IMG/VR virus record: IMGVR_UViG_3300037493_006469
Location: 1-47,856 of that record
DNA: 47,856 nt
DNA from: a virus
Direction: 5' to 3' (one strand)
Part shown: piece by piece, positions 22,001-29,865 of the stretch
Layout of the letters: the number at the start of each line of letters is the position of its first letter
How positions within the stretch are numbered: position 1 is the first letter of the stretch
Program-made: the position numbers and the translations under genes
Notes under the pieces: generated by a model
What the model was told of the DNA's origin: nothing
Seen by the model: the letters and a program-made list of their open reading frames with translations, nothing else
Databases searched by the model: none

Positions 22001-23540
22001 TGGCCCAGTCGTTGACGCCCGGGACCTTTTGTAGGCCGGCGTCGACGGCGGTGGTGCCGCGCTGGAGCACTTTTCCGATCTCGTGCTGGGCATTCAGAAA
22101 CGCGGCCCCAAAGAGATTGCCCGGGGTCATCTGCGTCTTCATGTACGGGGTCAGCTCGTCGAACGACAACTCGTGGTCGTCGATCGTGCGCCGCAGAGAG
22201 GCCACCGACGTGTAGTACCGCAGGGCGGTCAGGTAGTTGCCGTCGGCGACCTGCTTCTGGATCTCCCGGGTCTTCTCCGCGCCGTAGACCGCCCAGGTCT
22301 TGTAGGCGTCCTTCTCCCACTCCGTCTGGATCTGCTTGGTGAGGGCCGACTGCTGGTTCGCGGCCGCCTCGTCGAGTAGGGTCTTCAGGGAGTCGGTCGG
22401 GATCATGTCGACGAAGGAGATCCCGCTGAACTGTCCCGGGATCGGGGCCCCATCCGGCGTGGTGCGCCATCCTGCGCGGTTCAGGTTGTACTCGAGCCGC
22501 CCGTTGTCGTAGGCGTCGATCATGGACTGCTTCCAGCCCTGCCCGAGGAAGGCCGCGACGGTCGCCGCCTGGCGGCCGACGTCCGCGTGCGTCGGGTCGA
22601 GCAGGCGCTGGGCCGGGAGCTGGCTCAGACTCCGGACCTCGTTCGGGTGCAGGCTGCCGCCGCCACCGAGCAGGACGTCCGCCATGTTGCGGCGGTACTC
22701 TTTGCCCGCGTTCTCCTCCCAGGTGTTCTGGGCCACGCGGTCCTCGGCGTTGATCTGGTGCGCCAGCCCGAGCCGCATGACGTTCCGCCACTCGTCGTCC
22801 GTCCACTGGGTCGTCTTGTTGTAGAGCTGCTGCATCCGGTCGGCGTTCTCCTTGACCGTGATGCTGACCGCCGCGTCCCCCGCCAGGGCCCCCTGGAGTT
22901 CCATCTGGATCGCCGTCATCTTCGCCTTGAGGTGCTCCCGCCCGATCCGACCGGAGAGCTGGGTGGCCTCCGCCTCGGTGACCGGGGCGTGCCGTAGGAG
23001 GGTGGCGAGCTGGAGCCCCGCCCGTACCTTGTTCACCGCCTCGGGGTTGGCGCTGATCTTGTCGATCCCCAGGGCCTGCATGGCCATGGTGGTCGCCTTG
23101 TCCGCCTCCACCAGGATGGCGGTGGCCTGGCCCGGGCGCCGGATCGCGTCGTAGGCGTCGACCCCGGCCTTCTGCAACCGGGCCGCCGCCTCCCCGAGGG
23201 TGGCCGCATCGCCGGCCCCGGGGGCCTCGAACAGCGGCTTCACCGCGTCCATGAGCCCGCCCATGGCCTCGTTGCCCTGGGCCTGGAGGGCGTTCAGGTG
23301 CTCGATCCGCCCGAGGATGGGGGGCGGGACCTCGCCCTTAGGTGTCGCGCTGGGGGCCGGGTTGTTCTTAACGATCTCGTCTAAGAGCACCGGGTCGTTC
23401 GCATAGTCTGGCAGGGATGCCTTCGGCACAGGCGGAGGAGGGGCCGCGTCCGGCGCAGGGTTGTTCTTAACGATCTCGTCCAAGAACGCGGGGTCGTTGG
23501 CGTAGTCCGGGAGAGCGGGCGGGGCGACAGGATCGGCCAT
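16050..23540 (-). CDS. Giant internal virion / DNA-ejection-type protein (2496 residues)
   Basis: By far the largest gene, covering nearly 16% of the genome. The N-terminus has two copies of a short motif (LPDYANDP, then LDEIVKNNPAP) about 40 residues apart, joined by Pro/Ala linkers. Most of the rest is helical with many charged stretches; one apolar segment lies around residues 2025-2055 (MLSLITSFPAELTRLGKNF onward). No lysozyme, transglycosylase, RNA polymerase or protease motif was found by eye. Size, position after the tail genes and composition fit the very large internal or ejected proteins of podoviruses. Antisense frames here are long but only mirror its GC-rich codons. Confidence 0.7.
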   Translation of the reverse strand: MADPVAPPALPDYANDPAFLDEIVKNNPAPDAAPPPPVPKASLPDYANDPVLLDEIVKNNPAPSATPKGEVPPPILGRIEHLNALQAQGNEAMGGLMDAVKPLFEAPGAGDAATLGEAAARLQKAGVDAYDAIRRPGQATAILVEADKATTMAMQALGIDKISANPEAVNKVRAGLQLATLLRHAPVTEAEATQLSGRIGREHLKAKMTAIQMELQGALAGDAAVSITVKENADRMQQLYNKTTQWTDDEWRNVMRLGLAHQINAEDRVAQNTWEENAGKEYRRNMADVLLGGGGSLHPNEVRSLSQLPAQRLLDPTHADVGRQAATVAAFLGQGWKQSMIDAYDNGRLEYNLNRAGWRTTPDGAPIPGQFSGISFVDMIPTDSLKTLLDEAAANQQSALTKQIQTEWEKDAYKTWAVYGAEKTREIQKQVADGNYLTALRYYTSVASLRRTIDDHELSFDELTPYMKTQMTPGNLFGAAFLNAQHEIGKVLQRGTTAVDAGLQKVPGVNDWAKTGTYAWTGNAILAETTKGPSHMMATVFQGLTLADGFKVVGARLADALKQYGITKDPIERRRVLDATELAKGTALEAYTPKTGDGPLPSITDKSLLHDLVGMEGASPERVRAAFDMEAHAGDFLLRNAFGQAVKEESDRQGYLSAQLDGKAPRDWLGTISATSKSLVGQMLLPVVDVAAALVDDPRQGIAYMIGFDMLGRSVSGLGAAKTQLVDRMLQGYGLQRKLVEMAKYAPEHLTPYRKAISDEILRYDPARPEVTLRKLEAAGAAIDHVLEDQKANRFVPAKARELGATVRKIWGNISGRLDESAESIAYKVGSESTIGNFFHHVDQAWGKLIQRPGKWFDFLSSRRILDETGQSIDRMMRSDTGLFVGPDTDDVLTGMRDDSYQKGVAEFKTKNGRDPTMREMLDLMPEQNRTLVAALNASDHLPPPGSSIWARAFLKLTGVRHPELFERVVRGAEKMVDAAHQYAVGAAQAQKEWRPVMARNDVIASTAEYIYRDRLESRLKPARAGAQASIDADMVAFGPEPTATQRALLDLKVRQRDELDATIRDYTEKLTQTQKYRSRLRGHDATKPWTEQAAPAVLEAYRENPDLLRSVVEHNQPMFDGLTPETIAFEHRDLPNSVLVETRKAELAAVDQRIRAAVNRREEARTSPLDSDATTKGLGQAAKDAKLRNLRLRRVSEMLDKPATDENIDLLKANLNPEYLSVLEGIRFKGEGQKLGDILRRMDESVQHAREVMPATFAERVTRDLPHHADARNGALNTKMLDQEEAAAADLYQQAGQGIKTGARKSTAFYDAEAEIKSLKAERRAAVAGLDRAENPAPTYSLNADAVRKELGPKLRHRGIETPDEIVARAKAYQENLKAGSVVGMRGNPFMVEALPFLKKASILHDMSVGVTARLNAVTGQLEDLAKIHSQMTPAERQLLARSQKAGVLPSKLVEKYPLLDRAFYGRSLDGSLKTIMSRLDDFWTREKGMFDSVFRALDRAGMLDNKTLREFKKLGYAPKSYGVHERPGLVRDDVVRGLGKKGGAGRGMESPPQLTDLSEFKMERDATQYRVRVDEPDAIVDEYFPSVVEAHRFIRQNYGQAIIDGLVEKDGIFRGKTQYRDNISVAAPLGKEGLRNLDYLGSEAVPLKRIERLQQMWRDVMMHSYVQALDLYGGMVLTDEARNALTLKGKSGLQAASQFVRVPTDQAHFGSISGKWVHKRVFAEMNNMVKTHEGLKGFMAGLQESFSHANYPVPDEIVNKVANAGNVVFDTMSKVAKMTQIIQSPRTWVGNFMFNVILDHMGQFGVYNLNNVKNLWWAIKETSPLNNKIAHDPLYVDAVNNGVLTGTFFDKNNQYIRRAWQDMVGFGTKDGIALKDLFKKREAVLRKSQLASEGKTSAAVNTQELQKELASIQAAMDTLNAGLAKRMGRFIGGFWLDGANKLGIPNNGVMDMAKKFYNQIDEHFKLAAYKNMLDSGMPKSEAIWRVKTFMQDYSRVPQSLRSSNPMLSLITSFPAELTRLGKNFLTHYPARTIGTLGAVSALNFSSMTLSGTNWDRLEAMVHARGARGWGETVKYFMTHLMSLDGDNNLAMDINTGNWLPAADITTARGAVGVGTDMLMPPEKRGLGQEILAGAVGYAGQFYLNNPLFNLGTLVAGRDQVTGERIVDEDVDFPTKVGQYMKALTQNFVSPLFPHIHAGPFNVVGRDVERVEKAIEATAAINPATGRPFRAPAGVASTLLRTISGADPRGVPVSYIDDYLGTRAPNQKRNVADDEDIIINEIKEAQRFFRNPGDTPSDQSLYSPYQELRGAYFRMIQEAKDPAAKARAEEEFVKLVHQRAESEFGAAKVTTGLTERESQQMANRISDYDPHESFGRLPIDQQAAIVTNLDRKGVADRHILEFIHRMTWSDNSMGFKGADDPEKVDSAVKTLEERVAQAGANPRFKYLLQHMKKETQPLTDQKRMLEKITGTVNQQSKEVRKQFGDRVVEILMPRK

Positions 23541-23543
23541 GTG

Positions 23544-24569
23544 CTATTTGCCCTTGTGAAGCTGGATCATGAACTTGCGCCCGAGTTCAGGGGTACCCAG
23601 TTGATTGAGTATTGGCGCGAGGGCGGACGAGAGCTGCTCTCTCGTGAGACCCAGAATGCTGCCGCGGAACATCTCCGCCAGGGAGGTGACGGCCCCCTCC
23701 TGGGCCGCGGGCTCCATCTTCTTGATGTTGGCGGCCCGCACCTCGAACTCGGTGGATCGGTTCGCCGCCCCGATCAACGCCTGGGGCGCGGTCCTCGGAT
23801 CGACAGCGGCCGCGAGGGGCTTCGACGACCCATCCGGGTTGAACCCGAACCTCTCCAGGTCGGTGGCCGCGGGCCCGGACAGGATCTGCTTCTCGAGCTG
23901 CTGGTACCGGGGGTTCTTGTGGATCGCCTCGAGTTGTTTTTCCCGGAAGACGTTGAGGATGGTCTTGACGTTCCCATCCTCACCGAGAAGATTCTTCAGA
24001 TCCGGGTTCGCCATGGTCAGGGCCTGGGCGATGCTCAGGGTTCCTTCCCTCGAGACCATTTCCTCCAGTTTGGTGCTGGACATGCCCTTGAACCGACCCG
24101 GGACGTTGATGACGTTGGGAGCCGCGGCGCCCGGCATCATGATCTCGAGCTTGTCGACCTGGGTAGCGTTCTGCGACTCGATCTCCTCGATCTTATGCAT
24201 CTCGTTCAGGGCGTCGGTCGGGGTCCCGAGTTTGCCGGTGGCCTTCAACAGGTCGATCTTGATCTTCTGATCTTCTTGGCTGTTCTTGATCCCTTCCTGG
24301 GTGGCCTTGGCGCGCTGCTCGATATCGAACTGCGCCTGGTCCTCGGCCAGTTTGGCCTTGGCCTGGTCGATCCTCATCGTCTCGATGTCGCGCTCCATCT
24401 CGTTCTTCTCGCGAGTGAGCTTCAGGTTCTCCTCGTACTGCCGCTTGTTCTCCTCGAACTGCTGCTTGCGCAGCTCCAGCTCGGCGCGCTGCTGTATTGT
24501 GTTACTGAGCATCTGCGCACCTTGCAGCAGCATCTGGATGTTGGCTTTGTTGTCGAAGATGTCAGCCAT
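23544..24569 (-). CDS. Coiled-coil internal virion protein
   Basis: A 341-residue protein whose residues about 20-110 are a continuous, highly charged helix (QKIRQ/E-type heptads such as LRKQQFEENKRQYEENLKLTREKNEMERD), followed by mixed helical domains. It lies between the Gly-rich protein and the giant protein with only a few bases between stops and starts. Three consecutive genes of this type (small, Gly-rich, giant) resemble the internal ejection-protein sets of podoviruses. No enzyme motif was seen. Confidence 0.6.
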   Translation of the reverse strand: MADIFDNKANIQMLLQGAQMLSNTIQQRAELELRKQQFEENKRQYEENLKLTREKNEMERDIETMRIDQAKAKLAEDQAQFDIEQRAKATQEGIKNSQEDQKIKIDLLKATGKLGTPTDALNEMHKIEEIESQNATQVDKLEIMMPGAAAPNVINVPGRFKGMSSTKLEEMVSREGTLSIAQALTMANPDLKNLLGEDGNVKTILNVFREKQLEAIHKNPRYQQLEKQILSGPAATDLERFGFNPDGSSKPLAAAVDPRTAPQALIGAANRSTEFEVRAANIKKMEPAAQEGAVTSLAEMFRGSILGLTREQLSSALAPILNQLGTPELGRKFMIQLHKGK

Positions 24570-24578
24570 TGTTGTTCC

Positions 24579-25883
24579 TTAGATAATACCGCCGAGCATC
24601 GACATGATGGATGACATATCCATCCCGCTGCCGAAACCACCGAGGCTGCCCATGCCGCCCATGCCGTTGCCCTGGAGACCGGCGCCGCCCCCGCCACCGG
24701 AACCGGTGAGGATGTTGCCGACCCCCATCGCACTTCCGGCGATGGACTGGAGCGCGCTGGCCATCGGCACCCCGCCGTTTGTGGCCTGGAAGTTCGGCTG
24801 GTTGTAGCCCACCTTCCCGCCGGTTTGTTGGAACACGGAGGCGTTCAGGTTGTTCTGGAGGAACTGGTTCGTCAGGGTCGAGGCCCCCTGCGCCTGTTGC
24901 ATGAGCGCGGGTAGAAGTTGCATCTGGAGGTTCGCCCTGAAGGCCGCGAGCCCGGACCCCTCGGCCATGGCGCCTGCTTCCCCGTTGAACATGCCGCGGA
25001 CCGACTGGGCCTGGCGGATCTGGGACGCGAACTGCTGCCCGAGGGCGTCCAGCGCCATCCCGCCCTGCGCGTTGGCGGACGGGCCCGCCTCCTGAATCGG
25101 AGCCAGCGCCGGCTGCACGGCGGGGGTCGCCGGCTGCGGCCGGTACTGCTGCATCTGTCCCTCGTACCCCTTCAGCTTGTCCTGGAGCTGCCCGACGATC
25201 GAGTCGATCCCGGTCTTCCGATACCACTTGGCCTGGTGGCTGCCGACTCCCAGTAGCTTCGCGCTGTTGACGATGATGTCGCCGGCCGCGCGCTCGCCGA
25301 GAGCCTGGGCCGACTGCATCCCGGCGAGGGCCGTGTTCAGTTCGTCCATGCGCCCCTGGAGCGCCGCCGCCGGGCCGGTCATGCCCTCGAAGGAGCTGGT
25401 CCAGTCGCCCGCCGCCCCGCTGCCGGCCGGCGCGGTCTGGGCGAGCATCCCGCCCGCCCCGCCCACGTTGGCGCCCGCCTGCGCGAACTGGTTCTTGAGG
25501 TACGCCTGGTTCCAGGCGGCGTCGGCGCCGGGCTGGAGGCGGCCGTTCTCCACCACCACCTTGTTGCTCGACCCGTACCCCTTCACGCCAAACCCGAAAC
25601 TGCCCTCGGGCCCGTACTGCCCGAGGAGGGCCTGGTAGTTGTCCTGGGCCGCGCTGCCGCCGATCCCAAAGATCCCGCGGAGCCAGTCCTGGCCCCCGAC
25701 GTAGCCGGGGTTGGAGAGGACGGAGCCCGCCTGACGGACGGCCTCGGCCTGCCCGATCCCTACGCCCTCGCGGATACGCTTCCGCAGGTCACCGGCCGCC
25801 GTCGAGTTTCCAAAGGCGCCGGCAACCCCGGCGATCCCGCCCATGACTTGCCCGCCGATTCCGAACATCGATCCGAGGTCCAT
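24579..25883 (-). CDS. Gly/Ala/Gln-rich internal virion protein
   Basis: A 434-residue protein opening with MDLGSMFGIGGQVMGGIAG, a flexible apolar Gly repeat, and closing with a similar Gly-Met-rich tail. The middle is helical and rich in Gln and Ala. Such ends can insert into membranes, which suits a protein released into the host envelope during DNA entry. Placed with the two following internal-type genes. The role is inferred from composition and position only. Confidence 0.55.
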   Translation of the reverse strand: MDLGSMFGIGGQVMGGIAGVAGAFGNSTAAGDLRKRIREGVGIGQAEAVRQAGSVLSNPGYVGGQDWLRGIFGIGGSAAQDNYQALLGQYGPEGSFGFGVKGYGSSNKVVVENGRLQPGADAAWNQAYLKNQFAQAGANVGGAGGMLAQTAPAGSGAAGDWTSSFEGMTGPAAALQGRMDELNTALAGMQSAQALGERAAGDIIVNSAKLLGVGSHQAKWYRKTGIDSIVGQLQDKLKGYEGQMQQYRPQPATPAVQPALAPIQEAGPSANAQGGMALDALGQQFASQIRQAQSVRGMFNGEAGAMAEGSGLAAFRANLQMQLLPALMQQAQGASTLTNQFLQNNLNASVFQQTGGKVGYNQPNFQATNGGVPMASALQSIAGSAMGVGNILTGSGGGGGAGLQGNGMGGMGSLGGFGSGMDMSSIMSMLGGII

Positions 25884-25892
25884 CGTCTTCTC

Positions 25893-26687
25893 CTAATGCG
25901 TTCCGACCCTCGCCCCCGACCAGAATCGGAGCGCGTGTTGCCCTGTCGAATTTGTCGCCGACACGAAGGCGTAAAGTGAAAGGACGAGCGCCGCGTCCTT
26001 GCCCGCCTGCAACGTGTTCTGATCGGCATCCTTCATGAGCCCGCCCCGCACGTCCGTCGTCCCCGAGCAGAAGGTGGTGTTCGAGTTCCAGGAGATCAGC
26101 GAGTCCCAGATGGTGCCGACACCGGCCGAGGACGTGAACGTCGTCGGCCCCTTGCGCGCCGGGTACCAGGCCCAGACCCATCCTTCCATGGCGCACGCGA
26201 ACCACGTTCCCGAGGCCGCGGTGGCCGGGGAGACGTAAGGGGCGCCGTTGTTGAACCCGACGACCTTCGCCAGCTCCCACTGCCGATAGCCGGCGCCCAT
26301 GCCCTCGAGACCCGACGGAGAGGTTGGGAGGCAGACGTTCCGCCCAATCCCCCGGAGCTGGACAGCGGCCCCGTACGGGATCGGCTCGGTCGCGTAGACC
26401 GGCATGTCCCACCGGTCGGGCCCGATCGCCATCCATAGGCTGACGCCGGTCCCGTCCAGGACGTCGACCCAGAGCTTCATGAGCTGGCTGGTCTGGTCGT
26501 ACCATAGCGCGCCCGGGCCCTTGGGCGTTGGAGCTTCGGACTGGGTCGCGATCTCGTAGAGCTGCGTCGTGTCGAAGTCCGACATCGTGGTGATGGCGGA
26601 GCAGTACGCCGACCCTACCAGGTCATACAACGTGGTCGCCGTGACCACGTCTCCGGTCGCGAGTGTGACGCCGGGGGAAAGTCTCAT
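25893..26687 (-). CDS. Tail/fibre-type structural protein, paralogue 3
   Basis: A 264-residue protein starting at ATG 26687 with GGAG five bases upstream; the preceding gene's stop lies three bases before. The start MRLSPGVTLATGDVVT parallels the next gene's MRITPGYTFGTNEVPT, and residues about 60-80 (GALWYDQTSQLMKLWVDVLD) match a Trp-rich motif in both neighbours. Sequence is beta-rich with many Gly, Trp and Thr, typical of tail or fibre domains. Part of a three-gene paralogous set. Confidence 0.6.
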   Translation of the reverse strand: MRLSPGVTLATGDVVTATTLYDLVGSAYCSAITTMSDFDTTQLYEIATQSEAPTPKGPGALWYDQTSQLMKLWVDVLDGTGVSLWMAIGPDRWDMPVYATEPIPYGAAVQLRGIGRNVCLPTSPSGLEGMGAGYRQWELAKVVGFNNGAPYVSPATAASGTWFACAMEGWVWAWYPARKGPTTFTSSAGVGTIWDSLISWNSNTTFCSGTTDVRGGLMKDADQNTLQAGKDAALVLSLYAFVSATNSTGQHALRFWSGARVGTH

Positions 26688-26689
26688 AT

Positions 26690-27373
26690 CTACTCCAACA
26701 TGTACGCCAGGCCGGGCGTCCACCGCACCGACGTCGACTTGGCCGTGCGGGCCGCGGCTTTGAAGAGGAGGCCAATCCGGTAGGCGTTAGCCGCGCACGG
26801 GAAGGCCAGGTTGTTGACGCCGGTGGCCCCCGCCTGGAACTCGCCGATCTCGTCGATCGCCGTGGCCGCGCGGGCCGAGCTGTGGTAGACGATGTTCGCG
26901 CCGCGGCCCAGGAGGCGGCAGTAGTTGCCGGAGACCGGGGTGTCCAGCGGGAAGAAGTGGTGGTAGGGGGCTCCGACAGTGAGCATGTTCTGAAAGATGA
27001 CGTTGGAGGCCACGGTGTCTCCGACACCGGGGTTGTAGACGCGGCCGTAGCCGGCGCCCACCGGTTGCGGCAGGGTGCCGCTAAGAGCGCCCACCGTGAC
27101 ACGCCGCGTTTCCCAGCCTCCCCAGTTCGCCCGGAACATCTTCACCGGCCCCCACCGACTGTTCACCCAGAGGGCGCCGATCCCGTCCCGCCACAGTAGT
27201 CCCTCGGCGACCATCGACGGAGTGCTGGTCGCGGTAATGATGAGGCCGCGCACGTCCGTCGGGAACTGGGAGGCTGACAGCCCGGTAAGGGTGATCCCCA
27301 ACAGGGAGTTCTCGAGCTTGGCCCGGGTGGGGACTTCGTTGGTGCCGAACGTGTATCCTGGCGTGATTCTCAT
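26690..27373 (-). CDS. Tail/fibre-type structural protein, paralogue 2
   Basis: A 227-residue beta-rich protein. The N-terminal MRITPGYTFGTNEVPT and the segment GLLWRDGIGALWVNSRWGPV (about 59-78) align with the other two members of the set. The C-terminal half is distinct, as expected for proteins sharing an attachment domain but differing in their exposed part. Its stop is separated by two bases from the next start, so the set is co-translated. Confidence 0.6.
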   Translation of the reverse strand: MRITPGYTFGTNEVPTRAKLENSLLGITLTGLSASQFPTDVRGLIITATSTPSMVAEGLLWRDGIGALWVNSRWGPVKMFRANWGGWETRRVTVGALSGTLPQPVGAGYGRVYNPGVGDTVASNVIFQNMLTVGAPYHHFFPLDTPVSGNYCRLLGRGANIVYHSSARAATAIDEIGEFQAGATGVNNLAFPCAANAYRIGLLFKAAARTAKSTSVRWTPGLAYMLE

Positions 27374-27374
27374 G

Positions 27375-28214
27375 TTACACCCCCGGAGAGGCCCCGATCA
27401 TTGGACATTGGAAAAGGAACGCCGATCGCAGTCTCGTGTCCGCCATGGACTCCGCGGAGTCGCACAGGAACCCGAACGCGATCCCGCCGCTGATCCCCGA
27501 CTGGATTGTCATCTGCTGGGTGAACCCATCGATGCAGGTAACGCCCGACTGGGCGGCCACGAGCTTCAGGAACCCGCCGGTACCGGACTCGCCACTGGTC
27601 ATGTAGACCGTGCAGAACCCGTGCTCGACTGCCCGGAAGGGGGCCACCGTGGTGGCGCTGTCGAGGGCCACGCACAACATGATCGATGGGTAGGGGGTGA
27701 AGGTGTTGACCAGGGAGGCATTGTCCCAAGGCCACATTGACCAGATCGGGCGGTACCCCATGCTGGTTATTGGGTTCCCGTTGGGCGACCAGGTGATCGG
27801 TTCGTTGGTCAGGATCATTGTCTGGTTGACGCTGGACGCACCCGGCTCGATCTGCGGCGAGAGGGGGCTTCCGAGGACGACCGGACTGAGGACCGCGTTG
27901 ACCCAGAGTTCGCGCCGGTCCGAGAGGGCGATCCACCCGCGCAGGCCCGAGTAGTATGAACTACTCGGGTCGACCACGTCCCAGAGGTACAGGCGCCCGT
28001 CCCCGCGCTGGAACCACAGCATTCCGGCCGTTCGCATGGAGGTGGCGGGGGCGTCGGTAGCTGAATAGACCAATTGTAGGTCCGAATTGGTGAAGGCGCC
28101 GAGGTCGAAGTTCCAGACGTCGGTGCCGGCGATCCAGGCCTCCAGGAAAGTGGAGGGGTCGACGGTGGTCCCGTCTTGCGGGAGAGGCGTGCCTTGATTA
28201 AATTGCAGAGCCAT
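27375..28214 (-). CDS. Tail/fibre-type structural protein, paralogue 1
   Basis: A 279-residue protein whose residues 65-85 (GMLWFQRGDGRLYLWDVV) carry the same Trp motif as the two genes after it, while its N-terminus (MALQFNQGTPLPQDGTT) differs more. The middle holds WSPNGNPITSMGYRP and a run of short strands. It follows directly from the tail-hub gene (shared TTAT junction), a usual place for tail-tip or receptor-binding subunits. Function by position and composition only. Confidence 0.6.
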   Translation of the reverse strand: MALQFNQGTPLPQDGTTVDPSTFLEAWIAGTDVWNFDLGAFTNSDLQLVYSATDAPATSMRTAGMLWFQRGDGRLYLWDVVDPSSSYYSGLRGWIALSDRRELWVNAVLSPVVLGSPLSPQIEPGASSVNQTMILTNEPITWSPNGNPITSMGYRPIWSMWPWDNASLVNTFTPYPSIMLCVALDSATTVAPFRAVEHGFCTVYMTSGESGTGGFLKLVAAQSGVTCIDGFTQQMTIQSGISGGIAFGFLCDSAESMADTRLRSAFLFQCPMIGASPGV

Positions 28215-29863
28215 TATCCGATCTCGTTATCAAACTCGTTGACGAGGGGACGCGCCCCAACCATCAGGCTGAAGATCACCGGCACCGACAGGTCGCTGGT
28301 CGAGGCCATGCGGAGCTGGATCTCCACCCCCGGCGGGGCGTCGGCGAGACTGTACTTGAACGTCTTGATGAAGCCGGTCAGGCGGCCCCATGGTAGCGGG
28401 GTCTCGCCAAGGACCACGATCGCCGACTGGATGTCCCCGACGACGCAGGTGGCCAAGGTAACCCACCCGGTCTGGTCGATGTTGTAGCAGAGCGAGTAGA
28501 CGCCCGTGTAGTCCGCCTCGTTTGACAGCGTGATAGCCACACGGTCCCAGACCTTTTTGATTGTTAGGTCGCCAAAGTAGAACCCCTTGGTGTCCAGGCG
28601 CCAGTACGGTGGCAAATTGTTCGGCGCCTGATACTCTCCCGAAAAACATTTGAACATATGGTAGCCCGACGCGAGCCCCGTCACCGTGCTGTCGATCGTA
28701 ACGGTGTTATAGGACATCCATAGTTCGGGCCTCGGGCTGAATGTGTTGGCCGTGAGAAGGTACCCCGGCATCCACGGCACAATGGACCAGGCGCTATTGA
28801 TCGTGTCAAAAATTAAAATATGGCTATTATCCCCCGAACTGTCGAGAGGAACGGCCAGGTAATATTTCGCATCCCAATAGGCCGAGACGCAGCGGTAGGC
28901 CTCGTCCCAGTTCAGCCGGTCCATAATTGGCTTGATTGGGTCGCTGATCGGTTTCGAGACTCCCTGGATCGCGTCGAACTTGGACCGCGTGATGGCGCGC
29001 ACCCCGTCGGCCGCCAGGAAGTAGATGTCGCCCTCGGGGGCCCCCGGCGTGTTCTGAATGGAGAAGGGGGCCACACAACCTACCGTGCTGGAGATGACGA
29101 TGATCGACGACTTGATGGTGTCGAGCTGGTCGGAGGCAATGGGGATCAGACTGGAACTGTCTCCCCAGTACGGCTGGAAGACCGAAATCGACCGCTGCTT
29201 GAATAGCAGTAGGGCCGGCGTGTTCGCGGCCACCGGCACGATCCCGGTGATCTGGTCGCCGCCGATCCCCAGTTCAAACTGGAACGAATTGCCCGCGGTG
29301 AACGTGAGCGGGTCCGCGAGGTCCGAGAACCGGATGGTCGAGTTCGCCCCGCCGAGCCATAGGCGATTCTGAAAGAAGGCGCCGCACGTTGGGTTGGCCA
29401 CCATGTGGGCGGACCCGACCTCGGCCTGGCTGACCACGAAGAACGGCGAGGTCGCGTCCGCCGACGGAATGGTCGGGACGAAGAAGAGGGTCGGGTTGGC
29501 GAGGTACGTCCCCTCTACCGCTTGGTACATGTTGGACGCCAGGGATGGAGAGGAGTAGATCCCGTCCAGAGCCCCGCTGTTGGTCAAACGGAAAATACCG
29601 GACGTGTTCGGGATGTAGAGGTGATCCTCGTGGTCCGCCGAAATGTAGTTCTTACCAAACCCCCAAGGATAACTGTCTACCTTACCAAATCCGACTACCC
29701 CGTGTAACAGTTTGGCGGCCCCCATCACCGAGATGTCGAGGCCGAGGACCATGGCAACCTGGTTGTCGGACAGCATCCAGGGGCGTTGCTTCGCGTTAAT
29801 ACCCTCGTGTGCCGACATGGTTCCGGCGTACACGGGATCGGGCATGTGCCTCTGCGGCAGCAT
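28214..29863 (-). CDS. Tail hub / nozzle-like protein (P22 gp10-type candidate)
   Basis: A 549-residue beta-rich protein starting at ATG 29863 with GAGGTG seven bases upstream. Repeated short strands with Asp/Gly/Trp turns (for example HLYIPNTSGIFRLTNSG, YLAVPLDSSGDNSHILIFD, FYLAADGVRAI) look like propeller blades. Early YAGT and KQRPWML segments and the position between the adaptor and tail-fibre genes match the stabilisation/hub protein of P22-like podoviruses. It would close the portal channel and hold the fibres. Moderate confidence. Confidence 0.6.
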   Translation of the reverse strand: MLPQRHMPDPVYAGTMSAHEGINAKQRPWMLSDNQVAMVLGLDISVMGAAKLLHGVVGFGKVDSYPWGFGKNYISADHEDHLYIPNTSGIFRLTNSGALDGIYSSPSLASNMYQAVEGTYLANPTLFFVPTIPSADATSPFFVVSQAEVGSAHMVANPTCGAFFQNRLWLGGANSTIRFSDLADPLTFTAGNSFQFELGIGGDQITGIVPVAANTPALLLFKQRSISVFQPYWGDSSSLIPIASDQLDTIKSSIIVISSTVGCVAPFSIQNTPGAPEGDIYFLAADGVRAITRSKFDAIQGVSKPISDPIKPIMDRLNWDEAYRCVSAYWDAKYYLAVPLDSSGDNSHILIFDTINSAWSIVPWMPGYLLTANTFSPRPELWMSYNTVTIDSTVTGLASGYHMFKCFSGEYQAPNNLPPYWRLDTKGFYFGDLTIKKVWDRVAITLSNEADYTGVYSLCYNIDQTGWVTLATCVVGDIQSAIVVLGETPLPWGRLTGFIKTFKYSLADAPPGVEIQLRMASTSDLSVPVIFSLMVGARPLVNEFDNEIG

Positions 29864-29865
29864 GA

